From: Glaciecola sp. 33A
GTDB lineage: Bacteria > Pseudomonadota > Gammaproteobacteria > Enterobacterales > Alteromonadaceae
Assembly: GCF_002836745.1 (NCBI RefSeq)
Contig: NZ_PJAR01000041.1
Span: 186,001-250,000, forward strand
Reading direction: 5' to 3'
DNA: 64,000 nt
Made by a program: the position numbers and the translations under genes
Part shown: positions 52,510 to 61,541 of the stretch, one piece after another
Layout: the number at the start of each line of letters is the position of its first letter
How positions within the stretch are numbered: the stretch's first letter is position 1
Notes under the pieces: generated by a model
Told to the model about the DNA's origin: nothing
Database searches by the model: none
The model's input: the letters and a program-made list of their open reading frames with translations, nothing else

Positions 52510-53778
52510 ATGAAATTATATGTCTTACTAGTAAGCAGCATTTTATTGACCGCGTGTTCTGCGGTGCAAAAAGAACAAACCTCTGCGATGGATAAAAACG
52601 TAAATATCCACGGTTTTTCGCAACAGCGTCTTGGTAAAATTGACAGCGCGATGCAAAAATATACCGACACTGGCAAGCTCGCCGGCACCGTAACGCTTGT
52701 TGCTCGGGACCAAAAAATTATCCATTTGTCGGCAAATGGTATGCGAGACCTTGAACGTGCAGAAGAGATGACCACCGATACTATCTTTCGCATATATTCT
52801 ATGACCAAGCCAATTACTGCGGTCGCGGCCCTTACCTTATGGGAACAAGGTAAATTCCACATGTATGATCCGATTGAAAAATACTTACCAGAATTAGCTG
52901 GGCTGAAAGTATATGCCGGTGGTGAGGCCGATAACATTCAACTAGAAGCCGCTAAAAGTCCAATACGTATCATTGATTTATTTTTACACACTGCGGGGTT
53001 TTCATACGGGTTCACAAATAGTGCCGTTGACAAACTATACAAAGCGTTACCCCCGTTGTCCAAAGCAGACAGCCTAGATACTGTCTTAAAACGCATTGCC
53101 ACATTACCGTTAAATCATCAACCCGGCACTCAATGGCACTATGGAATAAATACCGACATTATTGGTTTTTTGGTTGAGCGTATTAGCGGTATGAAGCTTG
53201 GCGACTATATGCAGGAAGTGATTTTTACCCCCTTAGAAATGACGGATACAGCTTTTTATGTTCCTTCCAATAAAGTTGACAGGCTCGCGCAAATATACAG
53301 CCCCGGAAAAAATGGCGAAATAAGCGTACTTGATCCGCCTCCAGTAGGTGATTTTTTATCAGATCCTTCTGTGCATAATGGTGGTGGTGGTTTGGTGTCG
53401 ACTATTGGTGACTATTACATATTTACCCAAATGTTGTTAAATGGTGGCGAGTATAAAGGGCAAAGAATACTAGGCCGCAAAACCGTCGACTACTTAACCT
53501 CTAATCATTTACCTGCAAACTTAATTCCCTTTTCACCTACTTCTCATGGAGAAGGTTATGCTTTGGCTATGTCGGTTACCGTTGATAGCGGCGACGCATT
53601 GCTTATGGGTTCAGACGGTGATTACGGATGGGGCGGTGCAGCATCAACTTATTTTAGAATAGATCCTAAAGAAAATATGATTGTGATCATGATGTCACAG
53701 TTCGTTCCTTCTGCTTTCTACCCTATTAGGCACGACTTTAAAAATACGGTTTATCAGTCATTGATAGACGAGCAGTAA
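52510..53778 (+). CDS. lipoprotein serine hydrolase (class C beta-lactamase family)
   Basis: A 422-residue hydrolase with a lipoprotein signal (SILLTACSA, lipobox LTAC). The catalytic motif SMTK is intact (YSMTKPIT), unlike the paralogue at 17069; the Tyr motif is HYGIN, and the C-terminal YGWGGAASTYFRIDP is typical of EstB-like esterases. It probably hydrolyses an ester, amide or D-amino-acid peptide in the periplasm. It follows the GntR gene by about 97 bases and precedes the GntR-type site before the aldo/keto reductase. Its relation to the regulon is positional only. Confidence 0.87.
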   Translation: MKLYVLLVSSILLTACSAVQKEQTSAMDKNVNIHGFSQQRLGKIDSAMQKYTDTGKLAGTVTLVARDQKIIHLSANGMRDLERAEEMTTDTIFRIYSMTKPITAVAALTLWEQGKFHMYDPIEKYLPELAGLKVYAGGEADNIQLEAAKSPIRIIDLFLHTAGFSYGFTNSAVDKLYKALPPLSKADSLDTVLKRIATLPLNHQPGTQWHYGINTDIIGFLVERISGMKLGDYMQEVIFTPLEMTDTAFYVPSNKVDRLAQIYSPGKNGEISVLDPPPVGDFLSDPSVHNGGGGLVSTIGDYYIFTQMLLNGGEYKGQRILGRKTVDYLTSNHLPANLIPFSPTSHGEGYALAMSVTVDSGDALLMGSDGDYGWGGAASTYFRIDPKENMIVIMMSQFVPSAFYPIRHDFKNTVYQSLIDEQ

Positions 53779-53918
53779 GATACTCACTTTTATAAATCGA
53801 CGCTATTTTCACGGTCGTTTAGTCACGCGAAAACTGTTTTAGGCGTAAGTCAGTAAATTAAATTTAATGACTCATTTAAGCGTTCGTGTTGACAAAATTT
53901 AAACAGTACCTTAACTTA

Positions 53919-53934
53919 TATCTTATATAAGACC
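53919..53934. promoter_or_regulatory. GntR-type operator before aldo/keto reductase operon
   Basis: TATCTTATATAAGACC matches 14 of 16 bases of the palindrome at 51431 and lies 30 bases before the ATG at 53964, consistent with repression. Confidence 0.6.
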
Positions 53935-53963
53935 TAATAAAAGAAAGTAAGGGGGTATTTAAG

Positions 53964-54929
53964 ATGATATCAGGCAATAAAGTTATCCCAAGTATGGGTT
54001 TCGGGTTGTGGAAAATTTCTCAAGAGGACTGCGCAACAGCGGTTTATAATGCCATAAAAGAGGGTTACCGTCATTTAGACAGCGCATCTGACTACGGTAA
54101 TGAAAAGCAAGTAGGAGAGGGCATTAAGCTCGCTATTGAAGATGGTTTATGTTCACGCGAAGATTTATGGGTAACGTCTAAGTTGTGGAATTCGTTTCAT
54201 GCTAAAGAGCATGTCGAGCTGGCCTTGCAAAAAAGTTTGGACGATTTACAACTAGATTATCTAGACCTTTATTTAATTCATTTTCCTATTGCGTCTAAGT
54301 TCATACCGATTGAAACTCGTTATCCCCCAGAGTGGATAGCTGATCCAGATGGGCCAAATCCACGACTTGAATTGGCGTCAGTTCCTCTTATGGAAACTTG
54401 GCAAGCAATGGAAGCTGTTTACGCGAAAGGGTTAGCAAAACAAATTGGTGTTTGTAATTACAATAGCGGCTTACTGCATGACCTAATGTCGTATGCGACA
54501 ATAAAACCCAGCATGCTACAGATTGAATCACACCCGTATTTAACCCAAGAAAAACTGATCCGTTTAGCCAAACAATACAATATGGCAGTGACCGCATTTT
54601 CACCCTTAGGTGCGCTTTCATATTTAGAACTTGATATGGCGGGTGCGGCAGAGTCGGTGATCGAGCAAGAAATTGTGAAAAAAGCAGCCCTACGCACTGG
54701 GAAAACAGCTGCGCAGGTTGTATTACGCTGGGGTGTGCAGCGCGGTACAGCGATTATTTCAAAAACCACACAGCCCGAAAGGTTAGTTGAAAACATTGAT
54801 ATTTTTGACTTTGAGCTAAACGAAGAAGAAATGACTGCTATTTCTGCATTGAATATTAATCGCCGTTTTAATGACCCTGGCGACTTCTGCGAAGCAGCCT
54901 TTAATACTTTTAATCCAATTTACGATTAG
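53964..54929 (+). CDS. aldo/keto reductase (xylose-reductase-like)
   Basis: A 321-residue NAD(P)H-dependent aldo/keto reductase. The catalytic tetrad is visible: Asp and Tyr in DSASDYGNE, Lys in VTSKLWN and His in YLIHFP. The C-terminal RRFNDPGDFCEAAFNTFNPIYD resembles AKR2-type xylose reductases. It reduces an aldehyde or aldose; in known sulfoquinovose oxygenase pathways an aldo/keto reductase reduces the 6-oxo sugar left after sulfite release, and the neighbouring dioxygenase and YeiH genes make that role attractive. It sits 30 bases after the operator copy and 8 before the dioxygenase. Confidence 0.88.
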   Translation: MISGNKVIPSMGFGLWKISQEDCATAVYNAIKEGYRHLDSASDYGNEKQVGEGIKLAIEDGLCSREDLWVTSKLWNSFHAKEHVELALQKSLDDLQLDYLDLYLIHFPIASKFIPIETRYPPEWIADPDGPNPRLELASVPLMETWQAMEAVYAKGLAKQIGVCNYNSGLLHDLMSYATIKPSMLQIESHPYLTQEKLIRLAKQYNMAVTAFSPLGALSYLELDMAGAAESVIEQEIVKKAALRTGKTAAQVVLRWGVQRGTAIISKTTQPERLVENIDIFDFELNEEEMTAISALNINRRFNDPGDFCEAAFNTFNPIYD

Positions 54930-54937
54930 GAAAACTG

Positions 54938-55924
54938 ATGAAAACGGCAATAAACTATGTAGAAGTACCCCATCAACTCCAGTGCGGAGATTCTGTTTTC
55001 CCAAGAGTGATTGTGAACGATGGTAGTGTCACCAATTTACGTGAATGTGAACGTTGGATTAATGACAATATTGACGTTTTAGAGGATGCGTTAAAAAGTT
55101 CTGGCGCAATACTGTTTCGTGGTTTTCCAGTAAATTCGGCAGAAACCTTCGATACTTTTTCAAATGCGTTTGCTTACCCTAATTTTACGTATAAAGAGTC
55201 TTTGTCAAATGCGGTGAGGATCAACTTTACGGAACGCGTTTTTACCGCTAATGAGGCGCCAAAGGAAGTTGAAATATATTTACATCACGAAATGGCGCAA
55301 ACGCCCATATCGCCTAGTAAGATCTTCTTCTTTTGTAAAAGTGCAGCCAATGAAGGCGGTGCTACGCCTCTTTGTCGTTCAGACATGTTATTTGCAGAAC
55401 TGCGCAAGCAAGCCCCCGAGGTTGCTCAAGAATTCGCATCAAAAGGGCTAAAGTATACAACACACATGCCTGCTGAAGACGATCTTCGCAGTGGTCAAGG
55501 ACGGAGTTGGATGAGTACGCTCAGTGTAGAATCAAAAGAGCAGGCTGAGCACAAACTCGCCGAACTTAAATATAGCTGGAAATGGATGCCTGATGGCAGT
55601 TTACAAGCGACCACACCGATGCTGCCAGCGGTTGTTGATTTAGGCAATGATGTTAAGGTCTTTTATAACCAGCTTATTGCTGCTTACATGGGGTGGAAGG
55701 GTGTAAAAGAAAACCCAGCGAGCGCCATAACGTTTGGCGATGGTAGTCATATTCCAGTCGCAGCATTAGAGCTCGTTACGAGTATCGCAGGCCAATTTAC
55801 TTTTGACTTACCTTGGCAGGATGGTGATGTCGCTTTGGTCGATAATTACATGGCCATGCACGGCCGTAAACCTTATTCAGGTGAGCGTAAGCGAGAAGTA
55901 CTTGTTGCACTTGCGATGAATTAG
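54938..55924 (+). CDS. TauD/TfdA-family Fe(II)/2-oxoglutarate dioxygenase
   Basis: A 328-residue TauD/TfdA-type dioxygenase. The metal motif HxE is in YLHHEMAQ (His116, Glu118), the distal His308 in MAMHGRKP, and a 2-oxoglutarate-binding arginine in GERKREVLVAL. GAILFRGFPV and GGATPLCRSD are typical of this branch. Such enzymes hydroxylate a C-H bond, and in sulfonates or sulfate esters the product breaks down to an aldehyde and sulfite or sulfate. The reductase upstream and the YeiH exporter downstream fit that outcome. A plain hydroxylase role cannot be excluded. Confidence 0.87.
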   Translation: MKTAINYVEVPHQLQCGDSVFPRVIVNDGSVTNLRECERWINDNIDVLEDALKSSGAILFRGFPVNSAETFDTFSNAFAYPNFTYKESLSNAVRINFTERVFTANEAPKEVEIYLHHEMAQTPISPSKIFFFCKSAANEGGATPLCRSDMLFAELRKQAPEVAQEFASKGLKYTTHMPAEDDLRSGQGRSWMSTLSVESKEQAEHKLAELKYSWKWMPDGSLQATTPMLPAVVDLGNDVKVFYNQLIAAYMGWKGVKENPASAITFGDGSHIPVAALELVTSIAGQFTFDLPWQDGDVALVDNYMAMHGRKPYSGERKREVLVALAMN

Positions 55925-55928
55925 TCAA

Positions 55929-56930
55929 TTGTCTATTAAAGTCAGTAAATGTAAAGCGATAACGGTTCTTCTGCCGGGTATCGCTATTTCTGTCGTTGTC
56001 GGTTTGGCAGCGCTTTTTTTAAGCAGCCATTATGGTGCTCCAGCGATGCTGTTTGCCTTGCTCCTGGGTATCGCGATGTCCTTTATTTATGACGACTCTA
56101 ATTGCAAAGCAGGCATCGAATTTACTGCCTGCCACATACTGCGTATTGGCGTAGCGCTATTAGGCTTGCGGATCGCTTTTGGTGACCTTGCTGCAATGGG
56201 CTGGAAAACCGGAATGTTGCTTGTTGTCGCAGTGGTAAGCACTATTCTTGTCGGTATATTGCTTGCAAAGGTTTTTGGCTTAAATAAACGTTTTGGTTTA
56301 CTAACGGGTGGGTCGGTCGGCATTTGTGGCGCGTCTGCCGCCATGGCTATTTCCGCTGTGCTTCCTCAAAGCCCAGAAAACGACCGCGATACGCTGTTAA
56401 CGATAATTGGCGTAACCTCACTTTCTACTATCGCCATGGTGGTATATCCCATTGTCGCCGCATATTTGCAACTAACCGAAACCCAAACCAGCATTTTTCT
56501 GGGGGCAACCATACATGACGTTGCACAAGTGGTCGGTGCCGGCTACTCTGTTTCAGAACAAACAGGGGATCTAGCTACCCTAACAAAGCTAGTGCGAGTG
56601 GCATTTTTAATGCCGGTGGTAATGTGTATCTTACTTGTGCTCAAGCTCAATCTTGACAGTGATAGAAATGCAAAACCGCCAGGAGTCCCCGCTTTTTTAC
56701 TCGCGTTTACTGTGTTGATGGCTATCAACAGCTTGGTGAGTTTGCCGCAAGTGATCACCGACTCGGCGACTGATATTTCACGTTTTTCTTTAGTTATTTC
56801 TATCGCTGCGATTGGGATGAAATCGAATTTACGTAAGATACTGGTTGTCGGTATTAAACCCATATTGTTACTCGTCATTGAAACGCTGTGGATTGCCGCC
56901 CTTATATTACTGTGTCTACCTTACCTTTGA
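55929..56930 (+). CDS. YeiH-family putative sulfate/sulfite exporter
   Basis: A 333-residue inner-membrane protein with about 10 segments and the family motifs GGSVGICGASAAMAI and GATIHDVAQVVGAGYS (PF03601). Members are annotated as putative sulfate exporters, and one was linked to sulfite or taurine breakdown; this is suggestive rather than proven. The TTG start lies 4 bases after the dioxygenase stop with no clear ribosome site, so translational coupling is likely. Co-transcription with a TauD-type dioxygenase supports removal of the released sulfur anion. Confidence 0.85.
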   Translation: MSIKVSKCKAITVLLPGIAISVVVGLAALFLSSHYGAPAMLFALLLGIAMSFIYDDSNCKAGIEFTACHILRIGVALLGLRIAFGDLAAMGWKTGMLLVVAVVSTILVGILLAKVFGLNKRFGLLTGGSVGICGASAAMAISAVLPQSPENDRDTLLTIIGVTSLSTIAMVVYPIVAAYLQLTETQTSIFLGATIHDVAQVVGAGYSVSEQTGDLATLTKLVRVAFLMPVVMCILLVLKLNLDSDRNAKPPGVPAFLLAFTVLMAINSLVSLPQVITDSATDISRFSLVISIAAIGMKSNLRKILVVGIKPILLLVIETLWIAALILLCLPYL

Positions 56931-57182
56931 ATAAGTGCTGGTCGTTAAAGACATGCTGATTCGCCCCTGCGCCTAAAATAGGTCAGCAATTGAATGGATC
57001 CCTCCCCTGTTAACTAAGCTGACTGTCTCAAATCGTTTCACAGCAGCAGTTAGCATAAAATAAAAAATAATGTTTAATATCATCGAGAAAAACGATGCTT
57101 AGTGTAACTTTAACAGTATTTAATTACTGACTATAAACCTATAAGATTCATTTTGTTTTGATAAATAGGTATACAACGTAAC

Positions 57183-58736
57183 ATGAAATTTAAACACTTA
57201 GCACTGCTTTCAATCGCCATGGTAGGATTTAGTACTCCTCTCTTGGCAACCTCTTCCTTTGAGTTTGCCACTTCAGCTTCTGCGGATAAAAAAAGTCATG
57301 TGGTTTTTATCAATGACGTTAACAATTTGGATGGCATATCACAAATTTTAGACCAAGGCTCAGTTGAGCACTTAAGTAAACTGATAGAGCTCAATAAATT
57401 TAGCGCGGAAAAAGGTAATACACTGCATTTGCAGATGATCGGTGCAGCAGAATCTCTGTTACTTGTGGGTACGTATGACAAAGACGGATTAAGTGCACCG
57501 GAGCTGCAAGATTTAGGGGGTAAAATAGCCAGCTCGTTAAATTCAACTAAAGACATGCTTGATATTGCTGTACATGTTCAAAATTTGGAAACCACTGAAG
57601 CGCTTCCAAGTGCGCACATCGCTTACGGTTATCATCTAAGGCATTATAGTTTTGACCGTTATAAAACAAAAAAGAGTGAAGGTAAGTCCGACGTGTTACT
57701 TGTCACTGGCAGTGCTGATGATGCTGCGAATGCCGCAAATTTATATCACTCTGATTTGGCGTTCATAGCACAAGGTGTACATTTAACTCGTGACTTGGCA
57801 ACTGAACCGGGTAAAAACATGTATCCCCAGGCCTTTGTTGACGTAGTGAAAGCTAAATTCAAAGGGATTAAAAATGTAGATATCGACGTGCTTGATATGC
57901 GTGATATTAAAAAGTTAAAAATGGGCGCGCTAGAAGGTGTCGGCTTGGGCTCTATTAATGATCCGCGTTTATTAGTTATCAATTATCGTGGTTCACAAAA
58001 GGCGGACGCCCCCATCGCACTTGTTGGTAAAGGAATTACATTTGATACAGGCGGCATCAGTATAAAGCCGAATACTGGCATGTGGGCTATGAAGTCAGAT
58101 CTGTCAGGCGCTGCAGCAGTCGCAGGCACCCTTTATGCTAGTGCGCAACGTGGTGAAAATATCAACTTGATTGGGTTTATGCCACTGGCTGAAAATATGC
58201 CAAGCCAAGATGCAATTCGCCCTGGGGATGTACTAGAAACCATGAAAGGTGTGAGTATTGAAGTTATCAGTACCGATGCAGAAGGACGTTTAATTCTCGC
58301 CGATGCGGTTTATTATGCTCAACAAAAATATAAGCCTAAAATGTTGTTGAATATAGCGACACTAACAGGCTCAGCCGGCAGAGCATTGGGTGACGAATAC
58401 GCTGCGGTCATTACCAGAGATTTTGAGTTATCCCAACAAATGATGGATGTTGGTGAGCGCTCAGGAGAATTGGTATGGCCCTTACCTTTGCATGCCAACC
58501 ATTTTAAACAAATAGAATCACCCATTGCTGATATTAAAAATTCCGGCGCAGGTAATCCGGGTGCAAGCATCGGCGCTGCTGTCGTGGCTACTTTTATTGA
58601 TGAAGACTTGCCGTGGGTGCATCTAGATATTGCTAGTGTCGATTGGTTGGAAGCTGACATTGATGTTGCACCAAAAGGCAGCCAAGGTTGGGGTGTTCGA
58701 TTTATGGATCAGTTAGTTAGAGACTATGCTAAATAG
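57183..58736 (+). CDS. exported M17 leucyl aminopeptidase
   Basis: A 517-residue M17 aminopeptidase with a signal peptide (MKFKHLALLSIAMVGFSTPLLA), so periplasmic rather than cytoplasmic PepA. Metal and catalytic residues are in LVGKGITFDTGGISIKP (Lys and Asp), MKSDLSGAAAV and TDAEGRLILAD (Asp, Glu, Arg); the usual NTDAEGRL reads STDAEGRL. It removes N-terminal residues from peptides using two Zn or Mn ions. It stands alone between a 250-base AT-rich gap and an IS6 fragment, and no link to the adjacent operons is evident. Confidence 0.9.
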   Translation: MKFKHLALLSIAMVGFSTPLLATSSFEFATSASADKKSHVVFINDVNNLDGISQILDQGSVEHLSKLIELNKFSAEKGNTLHLQMIGAAESLLLVGTYDKDGLSAPELQDLGGKIASSLNSTKDMLDIAVHVQNLETTEALPSAHIAYGYHLRHYSFDRYKTKKSEGKSDVLLVTGSADDAANAANLYHSDLAFIAQGVHLTRDLATEPGKNMYPQAFVDVVKAKFKGIKNVDIDVLDMRDIKKLKMGALEGVGLGSINDPRLLVINYRGSQKADAPIALVGKGITFDTGGISIKPNTGMWAMKSDLSGAAAVAGTLYASAQRGENINLIGFMPLAENMPSQDAIRPGDVLETMKGVSIEVISTDAEGRLILADAVYYAQQKYKPKMLLNIATLTGSAGRALGDEYAAVITRDFELSQQMMDVGERSGELVWPLPLHANHFKQIESPIADIKNSGAGNPGASIGAAVVATFIDEDLPWVHLDIASVDWLEADIDVAPKGSQGWGVRFMDQLVRDYAK

Positions 58737-59125
58737 ACGTATTTCGAATGGATTTATTTCGAATATAGACTAGAACATTACGATGTTGCTTAAGTACTGA
58801 GAGAATGCTCGGCTTATCTGCGCAATTTATCGGTGACTATCTTCAACGTTGCTGTCGCTGACCCTTCAATAACTTATTGAAGAACTTCATGGCAGCCTTT
58901 TTGTTGCGACGTTTCTGCATCAGAATGTCCAACTCATCGCTGTCTTGGTCGACTGCCCGCCAAAGATAGTGCTGAACACCCTTGATTTTGATAAACACCT
59001 CGTCCAAGAATGTTAAATTGCAACCCAGATTGATCCATTATTAGTTAAGATTTGCACAGAATATTGACCCTAGTATGACTTGGCGAAACACGTTAGCTTA
59101 CTGCCATGAAGCTTAATTAAATGGG
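58737..59125. other. non-coding stretch containing IS6 remnant
   Basis: 389 bases with no intact gene. It contains the transposase fragment at 58814-59014 and a short direct repeat ATTTCGAAT at 58741 and 58757. It marks the boundary between the core-like aminopeptidase gene and the island. Confidence 0.6.
58814..59014 (-). pseudogene. IS6-family transposase fragment
   Basis: The minus strand reads FLDEVFIKIKGVQHYLWRAV, then DQDSDELDILMQKRRNKKAA, then FFNKLLKG: the catalytic core of an IS6 (IS26/IS240) transposase with the DDE-region aspartate in LDEVF and DQD. After KLLKG the frame shifts and continues as KIVTDKLRR, matching the next IS6 segment VTDKLRSY. The 5' and 3' parts of the gene are missing. 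It is a dead remnant left by an insertion. Confidence 0.8.
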
Positions 59126-59446
59126 TCACATTTTGGGTGCAAATGTTGGGCAATAATTCTTGCAAATTAATACTAAAGGCTTCAAAGTATTTAGCATAAT
59201 GTAAACTTCTATAAATTCGTCAAGTAGTCTTTTTGTTTCTAGCAATCTTTTGACTCTTTTCCTTTCTTTCTTATGTTCTTGTTCAATCGTATCAGGGGAG
59301 ATGTAACCAACAAGTCCATGGTGTTTTGAGAGTTTTTCGTAAAAAGACTTCAAATCACCAACTCCGCCTTTTAAGAGCGCTACGGCAGAGATTAAATCAG
59401 TCGAAAGTCTGGTTTTTTTTCTTGCCTTATTCCCTTTACATCGCAA
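59126..59446 (-). CDS. small hypothetical protein, island gene
   Basis: A 106-residue basic protein with a charged helical centre (EQEHKKERKRVKRLLETKRLLDEFIEVYIML) that could form a coiled coil. I do not recognise a family. It overlaps the preceding gene by 11 bases on the same strand, so it is the third gene of the ADP-ribosylglycohydrolase operon. Toxin, antitoxin or regulator roles are possible but unsupported. Confidence 0.5.
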   Translation of the reverse strand: MRCKGNKARKKTRLSTDLISAVALLKGGVGDLKSFYEKLSKHHGLVGYISPDTIEQEHKKERKRVKRLLETKRLLDEFIEVYIMLNTLKPLVLICKNYCPTFAPKM

Positions 59447-59672
59447 AATTTCCCTCTATACCTAGTGATAGCACTTTTGATATGTAAGTTAATATTTGGG
59501 GAGGAACTTCGCTTTTATTATCTGTCTTACAGATGAAATAGTCGAGTACTGCGATATGTGATAACTCAACGCTCCTATAACTTTCGTATAAAAGCACCCC
59601 CAAATTTTCATCAAACCATTTGACATCGCGAATTGGTAAGTAATTATGCATACTACTATATGATCTGAACAT
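59436..59672 (-). CDS. small hypothetical protein, island gene
   Basis: A 78-residue acidic-to-neutral protein (MFRSYSSMHNYLPIRDVKWFDENLGVLLYESYRSVELSHIAVLDYF...). Its ATG follows the stop of the ADP-ribosylglycohydrolase gene with no gap and has GGAG 5 bases upstream. No family recognised. The tight coupling suggests a partner of the hydrolase. Confidence 0.6.
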   Translation of the reverse strand: MFRSYSSMHNYLPIRDVKWFDENLGVLLYESYRSVELSHIAVLDYFICKTDNKSEVPPQILTYISKVLSLGIEGNFAM

Positions 59673-61532
59673 TTAAACTCCAGGATATTTTTGTGAAATA
59701 AGACTATTAAATTCTTTGTCAGTCGAATAAAGCCCTATATCCCAAGTTGGAAAATCAAACAAATCACTTGCAACGTCAGTAATTAAATCCGCCAGCTCAA
59801 CTTGTTCAATAAGTTCTCTATCTATGCTGTTCAAGCCGTGTATAACGCCCCATAAATTTCCAGCAATTGCGCCGGTGGAGTCCGAATCACCGTCATGACT
59901 TACCGATATGCTCATTAACTGATTAAAATCTCGCGCCACTAATACTGAATATATCGATATGGCTAGCGCTTCTTCAGCTATCCAGCCTTCACCCATTTTT
60001 GTAATGGCCAGTGATGTATCTAACTTAGTCTTTGAGAGCGCTAAAGCTTGTTTAAGCGCTTCTATGGTTTCTTTTGAGTCTCGTTTATCTTTTAACACCT
60101 GCAATATATGTTGCGTCGCCTCAACTAAAGTTTGTCCTTCTAGTAACTGATATACAATGGCGGCAAATGCGCCAGCTGCGAGATAGCCAGTTGGATGTCC
60201 ATGAGTCAATTGCGCTGCATCGCTCGCTAAGTCAAAACAATCAGCTACAGTAAAAGAACTTTTTAGCCGCCAACACATTAAGCCGACAGGAGCAACACGC
60301 ATAACACCACCACACCCTTTGCTATCGTTCAACGCATACTCTTCAAAACTATTAGCGCAAGAAAGTGCATTTAAGCATGTATTTCCTGGTGCACGCCGGC
60401 TATGCAATGCTTTAACATTCCAAAGTAACCCGTCGTTAAACACATTGAGATGTCGCGGTGAATCACAAGATTGAGTTTGTAACCAACGTTGGTAAGCATG
60501 GCCAATGCAGCTTACCCATGAAGTAATTCCTTTATGGCACCCTCTGACATAGGCTCTTAAAAGACCTTCGGCGGTGAATAAAGTCATTTGTGTATCGTCG
60601 GTAATTGCACCAATTTTGTCGTATGCAGGTAGCAGCGACGTCACACCATTCTTACCATGTTTTGCCAGTATGCTTGCACGAGACATAAATTCGACTGGCG
60701 CTCCAAAAGCATCCCCTATTGCACCACCAAGCAAACAACCGATAAATTTACTGCGTTCTTCACTATTCAATTTTTCGTCTTGAATTGCAGGCCAAGATCC
60801 AGAGTCACGCAGAGGGCGCATATAAGCTGCATAGTTAAATTCAAGATGATCGAAGAATTCATGTACTTGCAACTGCGTACCTATGTGCATGTGAGGTACA
60901 GTTTTTAAGCCGGTTTGTTGATGCCAAATTTCAGCCAAAGTACCGTCATTGCAAACACCTAAACCGTGTTGCCAATAACTTAAATAACTTCTACCTGCAT
61001 CTGCAGCGTACATTTGACGAAAACCGCTTGAAAGATGAGCTGCATATTGAAGTTTTTTTTCTGCAATGGTTTCATTAACCATCTTATCAACATCTTGGCA
61101 AATACTTTTAACTTTACTCAATGCTTGATCATCCAAGGGCTCATACGCACACATAATTAAATCAGGACCTTCCTGACGAAATGCTGCTAGCAGCCGATTT
61201 TGACGCTGTATGGTCACAATTTCATCGTTGCCCAGATCTATGTCACCGTATTTAAGACTCCAGTTATTACCTTCTGTCTTAGTTTCGGTTTCTAAGCTGA
61301 CTTCATAAAGCGTGTTGAATAACGCAAACATTGCAGTGTGAATTAATCTGAAATCAGCATTAGGTTCTGATAACTTTAACTGCATACCATGTAGTAATAA
61401 CTCTGGTGGCATGTTGGTATTTTCACCGACACTAGCGAAAAGTGCTTCAGTTGGCAGATAGTATTCTTGTTCTGGTAGCTGCCATTTTTGCAGTGCCTCT
61501 GGCTTGAGTTTTAATACAGTAAGTTCTGACAT
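59673..61532 (-). CDS. ADP-ribosylglycohydrolase with unrecognised N-terminal domain
   Basis: A 619-residue protein. Residues about 262-610 form a DraG-type ADP-ribosylglycohydrolase: GCLLGGAIGDAFGAPVEFM, ITDDTQMTLFTAEGLL (Mg-binding), SKGCGGVMRVAPVGL, THGHPTGYLAAGA and HDGDSDSTGAIAGNLWG. It should remove ADP-ribose from a modified protein or nucleic acid. The first 250 residues form an alpha/beta-looking domain that I do not recognise. AAGGA lies 6 bases before the ATG. It starts 9 bases after the integrase remnant and is followed by two coupled small genes. No ADP-ribosyltransferase is in view; it may lie beyond the window. Confidence 0.87.
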   Translation of the reverse strand: MSELTVLKLKPEALQKWQLPEQEYYLPTEALFASVGENTNMPPELLLHGMQLKLSEPNADFRLIHTAMFALFNTLYEVSLETETKTEGNNWSLKYGDIDLGNDEIVTIQRQNRLLAAFRQEGPDLIMCAYEPLDDQALSKVKSICQDVDKMVNETIAEKKLQYAAHLSSGFRQMYAADAGRSYLSYWQHGLGVCNDGTLAEIWHQQTGLKTVPHMHIGTQLQVHEFFDHLEFNYAAYMRPLRDSGSWPAIQDEKLNSEERSKFIGCLLGGAIGDAFGAPVEFMSRASILAKHGKNGVTSLLPAYDKIGAITDDTQMTLFTAEGLLRAYVRGCHKGITSWVSCIGHAYQRWLQTQSCDSPRHLNVFNDGLLWNVKALHSRRAPGNTCLNALSCANSFEEYALNDSKGCGGVMRVAPVGLMCWRLKSSFTVADCFDLASDAAQLTHGHPTGYLAAGAFAAIVYQLLEGQTLVEATQHILQVLKDKRDSKETIEALKQALALSKTKLDTSLAITKMGEGWIAEEALAISIYSVLVARDFNQLMSISVSHDGDSDSTGAIAGNLWGVIHGLNSIDRELIEQVELADLITDVASDLFDFPTWDIGLYSTDKEFNSLISQKYPGV

Positions 61533-61541
61533 TATATTTCC

